The translations under genes and the position numbers were made by a program. DNA of 12,732 bases from Stenotrophomonas raiganjensis (SeqCode) (GTDB taxonomy: Bacteria > Pseudomonadota > Gammaproteobacteria > Xanthomonadales > Xanthomonadaceae), in assembly GCF_030658505.1 (NCBI RefSeq), contig NZ_JAUTXR010000060.1:1-12732 (forward strand). The letters run 5' to 3'. Each line of letters begins with the position of its first letter. The stretch's first letter is position 1. The notes under the pieces were generated by a model. The model saw nothing but the letters and a program-made list of their open reading frames with translations, did no database searches and had not been told where the DNA came from. This document shows positions 1 through 6,017 of the stretch, in pieces.

Positions 1-279
1 CTATGCAGGCGTCACCCTGCAGATCGCGCTGGTATTGCTGGTCGCGTGGTTGCTCCGGCTGCTCGCCCGTCGCCTGATCCGGCGTTTTGCCGAGCACTAC
101 ACGCTGCCACCTGAAATGGTGATGGGCGCACGCCGGATCACAGTTTCGTGGTCTATTTCAGCGCCCTGCTGTGCATCCTCAGCCTGCTCGGCGCGAAGCC
201 TTCAGTACTGAGGACCGCGATCACCGGCTTCGCGGCGGTGGGTGCGGTGCCCTTCTTCGCGGCCTGGAGCGTGCTCTCC
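1..279 (+). pseudogene. Remnant of an MscS-family mechanosensitive channel gene (frameshifted, 3'-truncated)
   Basis: From base 2 one frame reads a hydrophobic, channel-like helix (YAGVTLQIALVLLVAW...), then an Arg-rich turn and EMVMGARRIT. From about base 148 the next frame continues with FSALLCILSLLG, TAITGFAAVGAV and FFAAWSVLS. These pieces resemble the TM2-TM3 part of MscS-type channels, where the Gly/Ala-rich pore helix would follow. The reading frame changes near 138-146. The first frame reaches a stop near 208, and restoring one base around 140 would join the two halves. After SVLS at about 279 the homology ends abruptly and an intergenic repeat begins, so the remaining TM3 and cytoplasmic vestibule domain are missing. 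The 5' end lies outside the window. MscS channels release osmolytes on hypo-osmotic shock in the inner membrane; this copy cannot make a complete channel. The frameshift could be a sequencing error, but the truncation cannot be explained that way. Confidence 0.75.
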
Positions 280-421
280 GTGGGCGGGCGGGGTGGGTCC
301 TATTGTGGGGGCCGCTGCACTTACGTCCATTTAAACTCGGTCGCCGCATCCATGCGGCACACGCCCCCTCACCCGGACCCACCCCGCCTTCGACAGATTT
401 CCGCGATCTGTCCGTTCTTCT

Positions 422-445
422 GTAGAGCCGAGCCATGCTCGGCTC
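422..445 (+). repeat. SMAG-type GTAG palindromic element
   Basis: GTAG at 422-425 leads into a perfect 9-bp stem, GAGCCGAGC (425-433) and GCTCGGCTC (437-445), around a CAT loop. A GTAG tetranucleotide at the foot of a short GC-rich stem is the hallmark of the SMAG repeats of Stenotrophomonas. Such elements can act in RNA processing, termination or stability; no specific role can be shown here. Confidence 0.85.
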
Positions 446-458
446 AAATCATTCCGAT

Positions 459-479
459 ATCGAAATTTTCGATTTCGAT
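459..479. repeat. AT-rich perfect stem-loop at the centre of the inverted repeat
   Basis: ATCGAAAT (459-466) pairs perfectly with ATTTCGAT (472-479) around a 5-base TTTCG loop. Its base composition (A/T-rich, TCGAAATTTTCGATTTCGA) differs sharply from the surrounding GC-rich sequence. It sits within a few bases of the symmetry centre of the 268-652 inverted repeat. Confidence 0.6.
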
Positions 480-680
480 GGAAATTTATCCACGCACGGC
501 GGGATCTACCCGATCGCGGAAATCTGTCGGAGGTGGGGCGGTGTCGGAGTGCGGGGTGTCAGCCGCATGGATGCGGCGACCGAGTTTACATGGACGTACT
601 TGCAGCGTCCCCCTCAATCGGACCCACCCCGCCATCCCACGGATAGCACGCTTTTGCCGTTGCCGTTGCTCCAAGCAGGT

Positions 681-697
681 GCAGGGCGCAGCCCTGC
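681..697. terminator. Hairpin downstream of the dksA-like gene
   Basis: GCAGGGC (681-687) and GCCCTGC (691-697) form a perfect 7-bp stem with a 3-base loop, starting 11 bases past the stop of the minus-strand zinc-finger gene. No clear U-run follows on the minus strand. It is followed there by CAACGG iterations (653-670). The combination resembles a recurrent Stenotrophomonas 3'-flanking repeat, so a role in 3'-end formation is likely but not proven. Confidence 0.45.
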
Positions 698-707
698 CGA
701 ACAACCT

Positions 708-974
708 TTACCTCAACTGGCTGTCCTTGCTGCCGCGCCGGTTGTAGCCGGCATGCGCCTGCGCTTCGTCGTCGTGCGCCTGCTGGCACGCCACGCACAG
801 CCGAACACCGGGCACGGCCCGGCGCCGCGCCAACGGGATCGGCGCATCGCATTCCTCACAGTGTTCCAGACCGGGGCCCTCGCGCAGCTGGCGCCGTGCG
901 CGGGCGATCGCATCGTCAACGGTGGCGTCGATCTGGTCCTGGACCGCGCCGTCTCCCGCCCAACCGGTGGCCAT
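708..974 (-). CDS. DksA/TraR-family C4-type zinc-finger protein (YbiI-like)
   Basis: An 88-residue protein with four cysteines at about 39, 42, 60 and 63 (CEEC then CVAC), the DksA/TraR zinc-finger spacing. It ends in GYNRRGSKDSQLR, a tail typical of the short YbiI-type members. These lack the long N-terminal coiled coil of true DksA, which enters the RNA polymerase secondary channel with ppGpp, so a similar action here is only inferred. An in-frame ATG at 980 lies directly against the GGAGG at 981-985 and leaves no spacing. The ATG at 974 is 6 bases from that ribosome binding site and gives 88 aa, the length of E. coli YbiI, so I prefer 974. The gene is monocistronic, with palindromic repeats on both sides. 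Confidence 0.85.
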   Translation of the reverse strand: MATGWAGDGAVQDQIDATVDDAIARARRQLREGPGLEHCEECDAPIPLARRRAVPGVRLCVACQQAHDDEAQAHAGYNRRGSKDSQLR

Positions 975-980
975 GGCCAT

Positions 981-985
981 CCTCC
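981..985 (-). promoter_or_regulatory. Ribosome binding site that decides the dksA-like start
   Basis: The minus strand reads GGAGG directly before ATGGCCATG. The first ATG (980) abuts the Shine-Dalgarno; the second (974) has a workable 6-base spacing. This favours the shorter protein. Confidence 0.6.
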
Positions 986-1042
986 GCAGGTGTGCCGCCT
1001 GATATGGGGACGATACACCCCGGCAAAAAGGAACGCCGTCCA

Positions 1043-1065
1043 GTAGCGCCGAGCCATGCTCGGCG
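1043..1065 (+). repeat. SMAG-type GTAG palindromic element
   Basis: GTAG (1043-1046) is followed by CGCCGAGC (1047-1054), CAT, and GCTCGGCG (1058-1065), a perfect 8-bp stem. It lies between the starts of the dksA-like transcript and the 3' end of the DUF2058 gene. It may serve as the 3' boundary of the minus-strand DUF2058 transcript. Nothing else was recognised in 981-1144 apart from a T-rich tract just past the DUF2058 stop. Confidence 0.8.
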
Positions 1066-1144
1066 GGGCTTCAGCAAGCTGAGCGGAATGCTGACGGGTT
1101 CGATCAGGCAGATTGCGACTTAATCCCCTCCGTCCCCTTTTTGC

Positions 1145-1702
1145 TTACCAGACCAGGTCGTCCGGCACCTGGAACTGCGCGTAGTAGGCGTCGTCCTCGG
1201 CGTTGCCGGTGGAGATCTCGGCGGTCGAGCCCGGCTGGCCGTGATCGACGATGATCGCCTCCGGGGCGCGTTCACGCACCTTCTCGGCGGCGGCGCGCGG
1301 CAACAGGGCGTAACCGTCGCCGTGGGCAACGATGACCAGCACGCCCACCGACAGCGCCTTGCGCAGCTTGGGGTCGATCAGCAGGGTGCGGATCGCCGCG
1401 CCATCGCTGAAGCGGTACTCGTCATCGCCCTTGTGGGGCACGGCATGGGCCGCGATGATCTGCTTCGCCTGCGCCTTCTGTTCAGCCTGCCTGGCCTGGG
1501 CATTGCGCTCGGCGGCCAGCGCACGGTCGCGCTCGACCTTCTCGGCGCGGGCACGTTCAGCCTCACGCTGGACTTCGGCCGAGGCCGATTCGGCCTTGCC
1601 CTGCCGGGCCTTGGCCTGCTCGCGCGCGGCGGCGCTGGCCTGCGACTTCTTGGCCAGGCCGGCCTTGAGCAATTGTTCCTGCAGCGCGTTGGGCTTTGCC
1701 AT
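1145..1702 (-). CDS. DUF2058 family protein (YaiL-like)
   Basis: A 185-residue protein opening with MAKPNALQEQLLKAGLAKK, the characteristic start of DUF2058 proteins (E. coli YaiL is of similar size). Residues about 20-85 are a highly charged Ala/Glu/Arg/Lys-rich helix, probably a coiled coil. Residues about 85-185 form a compact domain with IIAAHAVPHKGDDEYRF, then VGVLVIVAHGDGYALLP. No signal peptide or membrane segment is seen, so it should be cytoplasmic. Older annotations call such proteins nucleoprotein- or polynucleotide-associated enzymes, but I know of no firm function. It is divergent from the YgjP-like metallopeptidase across a 62-bp spacer, and the start lacks a strong Shine-Dalgarno. 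Confidence 0.85.
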   Translation of the reverse strand: MAKPNALQEQLLKAGLAKKSQASAAAREQAKARQGKAESASAEVQREAERARAEKVERDRALAAERNAQARQAEQKAQAKQIIAAHAVPHKGDDEYRFSDGAAIRTLLIDPKLRKALSVGVLVIVAHGDGYALLPRAAAEKVRERAPEAIIVDHGQPGSTAEISTGNAEDDAYYAQFQVPDDLVW

Positions 1703-1737
1703 GGTCGATGCGTACCGCGTGTAATCTTGGATGCCCC

Positions 1738-1743
1738 ATTCTA
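1738..1743 (-). promoter_or_regulatory. Candidate -10 element for the DUF2058 gene
   Basis: The minus strand reads TAGAAT at 1743-1738, 35 bases upstream of the DUF2058 start, in the 62-bp divergent spacer. No convincing -35 lies at the right distance. A TAATCT at 1722-1727 on the plus strand could serve the metallopeptidase gene. Confidence 0.3.
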
Positions 1744-1764
1744 CCGACGCCCCGCCGCCCCTGC

Positions 1765-2265
1765 ATGGCAGTCCTGAAGTACCTCACCGGCTACCCCGAA
1801 CCCCTGGTCGCCCAGGTCAGCGAACTGCTGGCCCAGGGCAAGCTCGGCCCCTGGCTGCAGCAGCGCTACCCCGACCCACACGAGGTGCGCAGCGACCGCC
1901 AGCTGTACGACTACACCCAGGAGCTGAAGGATCGCTACCTGCGCAAGTCGGTGCCGCTCAACAAGGTCTGCTACGACAACACGCTGGAAGTGATCAAGCA
2001 CGCGCTGGGCACCCATACCGCCATCTCCCGTGTTCACGGCGGCCGCCTCAAGGCCAGCCGCGAGATCCGCATCGCCACCGTGTTCCGCCAGGCACCGGCG
2101 GCGTTCCTGCGCATGATCGTGGTCCACGAGCTGGCCCACCTGAAGGAGGCCGACCACAACAAGGCCTTCTACCAGCTGTGCCAGCACATGGAGCCGGACT
2201 ACCTGCAGCTGGAGTTCGATACCCGCCTGTACCTGACCGAGCTGGCCAACCGCGGCCAGCGCTGA
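1765..2265 (+). CDS. YgjP-type (DUF45) zinc metallopeptidase
   Basis: A 166-residue protein with the zinc-binding motif HELAH at 121-125 and a third likely ligand His at 131 (HLKEADHNKAFY), the pattern of the YgjP-like/M48-type metallopeptidase fold. The length matches E. coli YgjP (about 167 aa). Conserved flanking blocks include ELKDRYLRKSVPLNKV and YLQLEFDTRLYL. No signal peptide is seen, so it is probably cytoplasmic; the physiological substrate of the family is not established. The frame stays open upstream to 1696, but the ATG at 1765 gives the family's length. The upstream ATGs overlap the DUF2058 gene, and their 23 extra codons look non-coding. There is little Shine-Dalgarno sequence before 1765. 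Confidence 0.85.
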   Translation: MAVLKYLTGYPEPLVAQVSELLAQGKLGPWLQQRYPDPHEVRSDRQLYDYTQELKDRYLRKSVPLNKVCYDNTLEVIKHALGTHTAISRVHGGRLKASREIRIATVFRQAPAAFLRMIVVHELAHLKEADHNKAFYQLCQHMEPDYLQLEFDTRLYLTELANRGQR

Positions 2266-2279
2266 CCGGCCGCAGCAGC

Positions 2280-2285
2280 TACACT
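2280..2285 (+). promoter_or_regulatory. Candidate -10 for the S4-domain gene
   Basis: TACACT lies 28 bases upstream of the ATG at 2313, in the 47-bp gap after the metallopeptidase stop. There is no recognisable -35, and the gene could equally be co-transcribed from upstream. Confidence 0.2.
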
Positions 2286-2312
2286 GCGCGCCCCCCGCCC
2301 GACCTGCCCGCC

Positions 2313-3011
2313 ATGGAACCGATCCGTCTCGACAAACGCCTGTCCGCCCTGCTCGGCATCCCGCGCGGCGAAGCGCGGCGCTACATCGAGGGCGGCTGGG
2401 TGACGGTCAATGGCGAGGTGGTGGAACAGCCGCAGCGCCCGGTCGATGACAGCGCGGTGATCGTCGTGGCCGAGCAGGCCAGCGATGAAAAGGCCGAACG
2501 GGCCAGCATGCTGCTGCACAAGCCCGCCGGTGTCGCCGCCGAAACCCTGTGCGCGCTGGTCAGCAGTGACAGCCGCAGCGAACTCGATGCCAGCGATGTC
2601 CGCCCGCTGCAGCGGCATTTCCATGGCCTGCAGCTGGCCGCTGCACTTCCGGCCAGCGACAGCGGCCTGGTGGTGGTCAGCCAGGACCCCGCCACGCTGG
2701 CCCATCTGCAGCGCAACCTGGGCCGGACCGAACAGGAGTACCTGATCGAAGTGGCCGAGGGCGGCCCGGAGCGCGGGCCTTGGTTGATGGCGCGTTTGCA
2801 GCAGGAGGCCGGCGGCGGCAAGGTCAGCTGGCAGAGCGAACAGCGGCTGCGCTTCGCCGGCAAGGGGCTCACCGCCAAGGGCCTGCGTGCAGCGGTGACG
2901 GCCGCCGGGCTGCAGGCGACCGCGGTGCGCCGGCTGCGCATTGGCCGCGTGGCGCTGGGGCCGCTGCCGCCGGGCCAGTGGCGCTACCTGGGCAGCGACG
3001 AGCGCTTCTGA
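2313..3011 (+). CDS. S4-domain, RsuA/RluF-like pseudouridine-synthase homologue, probably lacking the catalytic Asp
   Basis: A 232-residue protein. Residues about 2-55 form an S4 RNA-binding domain (IRLDKRLSALLGIPRGEARRYIEGGWVTVNG). Residues about 66-190 follow the RsuA/RluE/RluF scaffold, with MLLHKPAGV (usual LNKPAGV), SGLVVVSQD (usual GLLLLTND) and EQEYLIEV (usual EKEYLVEV). The family motif GRLD, which carries the nucleophilic Asp, aligns with AALP at 110-113, so the Asp is replaced by Pro. The Arg of the motif is also missing. A true member would isomerise one uridine in rRNA. This one may be an RNA-binding, non-catalytic relative, although the frame is intact and conserved in style. The start at 2313 gives the complete S4 domain; the frame is open further upstream, but only as a shadow of the metallopeptidase gene. 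Confidence 0.8.
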   Translation: MEPIRLDKRLSALLGIPRGEARRYIEGGWVTVNGEVVEQPQRPVDDSAVIVVAEQASDEKAERASMLLHKPAGVAAETLCALVSSDSRSELDASDVRPLQRHFHGLQLAAALPASDSGLVVVSQDPATLAHLQRNLGRTEQEYLIEVAEGGPERGPWLMARLQQEAGGGKVSWQSEQRLRFAGKGLTAKGLRAAVTAAGLQATAVRRLRIGRVALGPLPPGQWRYLGSDERF

Positions 3012-3027
3012 GGCTCCGGGGTCGGAT

Positions 3028-3046
3028 CCCTTGCGGCAGGCAAGGG
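3028..3046. terminator. Hairpin after the S4-domain gene
   Basis: CCCTTGC (3028-3034) and GCAAGGG (3040-3046) form a perfect 7-bp stem with a GGCAG loop, 16 bases past the stop at 3011. GGATC and TGATCC flank it and may extend the pairing. It lacks a U-run; it may be a repeat-derived terminator. Confidence 0.45.
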
Positions 3047-3080
3047 GCGCTGATCCCAGATCGATCCTCCAAGCATTCCT

Positions 3081-3101
3081 CCACGCATGGCGTGGCTCTA
3101 C
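3081..3101 (-). repeat. SMAG-type GTAG palindrome next to the phospholipase D gene start
   Basis: The minus strand reads GTAGAG, then CCACGC-CAT-GCGTGG, a perfect 6-bp stem headed by GTAG. It ends 9 bases before the phospholipase D gene's ATG at 3111, so it must lie in that gene's leader or promoter. Confidence 0.75.
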
Positions 3102-3110
3102 CATCGGGAC

Positions 3111-4676
3111 ATGAGCCTGCCCACGCCCGCGTGGCGACGCCTGCTGCGCGTCGCTGCAATCATCCTCGCCGCGCTGTTGCTGCTGGTCCTGTCCGGGCTG
3201 CTGCTGGCCGACCATCTCACGCCGCAAGCGCAAGGCGCCCCCTCGCACGTCTTGCCGCTGCAACCGGCACAGACCCGCATCGACCGGGAGATCGAGCCGC
3301 TGCAGGACGCCCATCCCGGCAAGTCCGGCGTGGCCTTCCTCAGTGATGGCATGGATGCCTTCGCCGCACGCGCGATGATCACCGCGCAGGCAGGACGCAG
3401 CCTCGACCTGCAGTACTACATCTGGCACGACGACCTGATCGGCCACCTGATGGCCAAGGCACTGTATGACGCGGCCGAGCGCGGAGTGCGCGTGCGCCTG
3501 CTGCTCGACGACATGAACGCCAAGGACAAGGACGCGCTGATGATGGCGCTCGATGCGCACCCCAACATCGAGCTCCGCCTGTACAACCCGTTCCGCAACC
3601 GCAGCGGCATCGCCCGCACGCTGGAGCTGGTGCAACGCGCCTTCAGCGTGAACCACCGCATGCACAACAAGAGCTGGATCGCCGATGGCCGCATTGCGAT
3701 TGTCGGTGGCCGCAACATCGGCGAGGAATACTTCAGCGCGCGCGACGATGTGAACTTCCAGGACCTGGACCTGGTGGTGGCGGGCCCCGCCGTGCAGCAC
3801 GCCAACCGGATCTTCGACGACTACTGGAACAGCAGCGCGGCCATCCCGATTTCGGCGCTGGCCTCATACAGCGATGAACAGCTGCGGCAGCTGGTACGGC
3901 AGTCAGACCTGGACGCGATGCATGCCAAGGCACGGCCCTACCTGCAGCGCGTGGCCCAATCGCGCGCACTGCAGCGGCCCAGCCCGGAACCGCTGCACTG
4001 GAGCCCGGACGTGCACATCGCTTCCGATCCGCCGATGAAGCACCGCGACGATGATCGCCGCAGCTGGCTGGTCAGCACGCTCAGCGACGAGTTGCGCAGC
4101 ACGCAGCGTAGTGCGCTGCTGATCTCGCCCTATTTCGTGCCCGGCAACGATGGGGTGGAGGCGTTGGCGGCGTTGGCCGCGCGCGGCGCGCAGGTGGGCG
4201 TGGTCACCAACTCGCTAGCTGCCAACGACGTAGCGGCCGTGCACGGCGGCTACATGGGCTACCGCGTGCCGCTGCTGGAAGCGGGCGTGCAGCTGTACGA
4301 ACTGAAGGCACACGGGCGACCGGATACAAGCCTGTTCGGCAGCAGCGGCGCCAACCTGCATACCAAGGCGTTCGTGGTCGATGGCCGTCGTGGCTTCGTT
4401 GGCTCGTTCAACCTCGACCCACGCTCGGCCTATCTGAACACCGAAATGGGCGTGCTGTTCGATGATCCGGTGCTGGGCGCGCAGCTGCGCGACGAGTACC
4501 TGCGCCTGGCCAGCCCGGAACACAGCTGGTGGCTGGCACTGGGCCATGGCGACCAGCTGCGCTGGCTGGAACGGCAGCCCCCGCCGCACTGGGTAGAGGC
4601 CGAACCCGGCGCCAGCCTTGGCAAGCGCTGGACTGCGCGGGTGATCAGCTGGCTGCCGGTGGAATCGCAGCTGTAG
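3111..4676 (+). CDS. Phospholipase D superfamily protein, ClsC/YmdC-type cardiolipin synthase-like
   Basis: A 521-residue protein with two intact HKD motifs: H185-x-K187-x4-D192 (HNKSWIAD, followed by GRIAIVGGRNIGEEYF) and H417-x-K419-x4-D424 (HTKAFVVD, followed by GRRGFVGSFNLDPRSAY). The pair forms one active site for phosphatidyl transfer. SLDLQYYIWHDDLIG (97-111) and LLISPYFVPG (336-345) are typical of the ClsC group, which makes cardiolipin from phosphatidylglycerol and phosphatidylethanolamine. An uncleaved signal anchor at about 10-34 (AAIILAALLLLVLSGLLLA) places the enzyme at the inner membrane facing the periplasm. The ATG at 3111 puts the Arg-rich start before this anchor; the earlier in-frame ATG at 3087 lies inside a SMAG stem and is rejected. 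The stop is 3 bp from that of the convergent HDOD gene. The substrate is inferred from the family. Confidence 0.88.
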   Translation: MSLPTPAWRRLLRVAAIILAALLLLVLSGLLLADHLTPQAQGAPSHVLPLQPAQTRIDREIEPLQDAHPGKSGVAFLSDGMDAFAARAMITAQAGRSLDLQYYIWHDDLIGHLMAKALYDAAERGVRVRLLLDDMNAKDKDALMMALDAHPNIELRLYNPFRNRSGIARTLELVQRAFSVNHRMHNKSWIADGRIAIVGGRNIGEEYFSARDDVNFQDLDLVVAGPAVQHANRIFDDYWNSSAAIPISALASYSDEQLRQLVRQSDLDAMHAKARPYLQRVAQSRALQRPSPEPLHWSPDVHIASDPPMKHRDDDRRSWLVSTLSDELRSTQRSALLISPYFVPGNDGVEALAALAARGAQVGVVTNSLAANDVAAVHGGYMGYRVPLLEAGVQLYELKAHGRPDTSLFGSSGANLHTKAFVVDGRRGFVGSFNLDPRSAYLNTEMGVLFDDPVLGAQLRDEYLRLASPEHSWWLALGHGDQLRWLERQPPPHWVEAEPGASLGKRWTARVISWLPVESQL

Positions 4677-4679
4677 CGC

Positions 4680-5756
4680 TCAGGCGGCCGGTCCCGCTTC
4701 GTCCCGCGTGACCTCATCCAGAGTTTCCACGCTGCGCCCATGAAGGCGCCGCCAGATCCAGCGCAATGCATGCGGCGGTGCCGACGGCAGCTGCTCAAGC
4801 AGCGCCAGCATGCGGCTCTGGCTGGCATGGCCATGCCGGCACAGCAGGCTCGCTGCGGCCGCAGCGCTGGCCAGGCGCAGGCTGTCGGCCAGCGGTACGT
4901 CGGCGTCCACCGCCAAGGCCTGATGTACCGGCTCTGGCAGCTCCCACGCGGCCGCAACGCGCTGCGCCAGCGGCAACGACCATTGCTGCAGCAGCTGCAG
5001 GGCGAGGGCTGGTTCCACGGTTTCGCCGCGTGCCTGCGCTTCCTGCAGCAGCTGGCGCATCACCAGCGACGCGCCCAGGCCCTGCACCAGGCCCAGCCAC
5101 TGCGCAGCGAAAGCATCACCGAAGGTGACCGTGCGTGCGTGATCGGCGGCCGCGCGCGAGGCCAGCAGCGCATGTTCCCAGATGATCGTGCTGAACTGCG
5201 GGAACACCTCGCACTGCACCTGCATCACTGGCTGCACCAGTACCGCACTGATGATCTGGCGCACGCCCTCGGTGCCGACCAGCGTCACCGCCCGTTGCAG
5301 GCTTTCCACCGGCCGCTCATGCACCTTGTAGGCCGGGCTGTTGGCGATGCGCAGCAGGTTGCCGGTCAGTACCGGGTCCTGGCCGATGATCGCGGCCATC
5401 ACCCGCGCCGAGGCCGCGTCGTCGTTCACGGTCTGGATCAGCTGCGGCAACAGCTGCGGACGGCGCGGCAGGTGCCGGGCAGCCCAGTCGCGGTCCTGCA
5501 GTGCACGCGCCACCGCCTCACCCAGCGCCGGATCCTGGATTGGGCCCGGCTCGCCAGCCAACCGTGGATACAGCGCCAGTGCATGCAGCCCGCGCTGCAG
5601 GTGCGCGGTGATCTCCCCGGCAGGCAGTGCCTCGCCCTGCAGGCTGGCCGCCGCGGCAGCCACGGCCTGTCGCGATACGGCCGCCAAGCGCGACGGTGCC
5701 GCCCCGGTAGAACGCGCCAGCCAGCCGCGCAGCGATCGCCACCAGGCCGGCGTCAT
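4680..5756 (-). CDS. HDOD-domain protein
   Basis: A 358-residue protein. Residues about 95-290 match the HDOD domain: LPRRPQLLPQLIQTVNDD, then IIGQDPVLTGNLLRIANSPAY and a VGTEGVRQIISAVL helix. HDOD domains are related to HD phosphohydrolases but usually lack the metal-binding HD pair and act as signalling scaffolds. In Xanthomonadaceae some members connect to two-component and c-di-GMP pathways. The first 90 residues are Ala/Arg-rich with no domain I recognise, and there is no signal peptide or membrane span, so it should be cytoplasmic. No GGDEF, EAL or receiver domain is fused. It is convergent with the phospholipase D gene with only 3 bp between stops, leaving no room for a conventional terminator. 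Confidence 0.85.
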   Translation of the reverse strand: MTPAWWRSLRGWLARSTGAAPSRLAAVSRQAVAAAAASLQGEALPAGEITAHLQRGLHALALYPRLAGEPGPIQDPALGEAVARALQDRDWAARHLPRRPQLLPQLIQTVNDDAASARVMAAIIGQDPVLTGNLLRIANSPAYKVHERPVESLQRAVTLVGTEGVRQIISAVLVQPVMQVQCEVFPQFSTIIWEHALLASRAAADHARTVTFGDAFAAQWLGLVQGLGASLVMRQLLQEAQARGETVEPALALQLLQQWSLPLAQRVAAAWELPEPVHQALAVDADVPLADSLRLASAAAAASLLCRHGHASQSRMLALLEQLPSAPPHALRWIWRRLHGRSVETLDEVTRDEAGPAA

Positions 5757-5877
5757 CGCCGCCTGCCCTGTTGTTGTGGTGCCCTTGCCGTCACTGACCG
5801 CCCTGCCTTTTCACGCGAATCCGGCCACCCGCCGTCGTCGCAGCATCGGCCGCACTTTCATCTTCTTTAACCAGAAG

Positions 5878-5898
5878 GCTGCCGATGTCGACGGCAGC
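5878..5898. promoter_or_regulatory. Inverted repeat, candidate operator in the HDOD/leucine dehydrogenase divergent region
   Basis: GCTGCCG (5878-5884) and CGGCAGC (5892-5898) form a perfect 7-bp inverted repeat around ATGTCGA. The right half covers the place where a -35 for the TAGAAT at 5915 would lie (5892-5897), which fits a repressor or activator site. No regulator is identified. Confidence 0.4.
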
Positions 5899-5914
5899 GA
5901 CCCGGCGAATGGAC

Positions 5915-5920
5915 TAGAAT
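5915..5920 (+). promoter_or_regulatory. Candidate -10 element of the leucine dehydrogenase gene
   Basis: TAGAAT lies about 115 bases before the ATG at 6035, with a GC-rich, non-consensus -35 region. A 5' leader of about 105 bases would follow, including a T7 run (5960-5966) and phased GTTC repeats. The rest of the 278-bp divergent space (5757-6034) holds no other gene I can support. Confidence 0.4.
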
Positions 5921-5982
5921 GGCGCCGCGCGACCCGTCCCCCTGCACTGACGACGTCGCTTTTTTTGTTTTGGGACCCTACC

Positions 5983-6017
5983 GTTCACTGGCCGTTCGCT
6001 GCAGTTCGCCGCTGTTC
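5983..6017 (+). repeat. Four helically phased GTTC(GC) motifs in the leucine dehydrogenase leader
   Basis: GTTC occurs at 5983, 5994, 6004 and 6014, and the last three copies extend to GTTCGC. The spacing of 11, 10 and 10 bases is close to one DNA helical turn. The array ends 8 bases before the GGAGA ribosome binding site (6026-6030). Confidence 0.4.

Larger units (their letters stand above)
268..652. repeat. Long imperfect inverted repeat (141-bp arms) with a SMAG element at its centre
   Basis: Bases 268-408, reverse-complemented, align without gaps to 512-652 with about 23 mismatches (roughly 84% identity, counted by eye). The most conserved core is 27 identical bases at 562-588 and its inverse copy, containing the CATGGATG palindrome. 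The outer ends read AGCGTGCTCTCCGTGGG on the left and its near-perfect complement on the right. The 103-bp centre holds a SMAG stem-loop (422-445) and an AT-rich stem-loop (459-479). No credible coding sequence lies in this stretch. The parts look like Stenotrophomonas intergenic palindromic repeats, here arranged as one very large palindrome. Transcribed, the arms could pair into a long hairpin. This accounts for the gene-free gap between the mscS remnant and the dksA-like gene. Confidence 0.85.

Noticed and set aside
268..652. CRISPR-like or toxin/defence locus in the repeat block
   Set aside because: There are no regularly spaced direct repeats with unique spacers and no coding frame. The structure is an inverted repeat of known intergenic palindrome types.
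148..747. Open plus-strand frame of 199 codons, and another at 435-1046
   Set aside because: Only the first 40 or so codons of the former resemble a protein (the mscS remnant). The rest of both reads through palindromic repeats and across the antisense of the zinc-finger gene.
3087..3110. Upstream in-frame ATG for the phospholipase D gene
   Set aside because: It lies within a SMAG stem and adds eight residues before an already complete signal anchor.
2199..3800. 533-codon minus-strand open frame
   Set aside because: It is antisense to the S4-domain and phospholipase D genes, with low-complexity His/Gln/Arg-rich translation and no family resemblance. It is a GC-rich shadow frame.
5950..5975. 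Possible terminator (T-run after GACGACGTCG)
   Set aside because: The sequence before the T-run is a short palindrome without room for a loop, and it lies downstream of the likely leucine dehydrogenase promoter, so it is not a convincing terminator.
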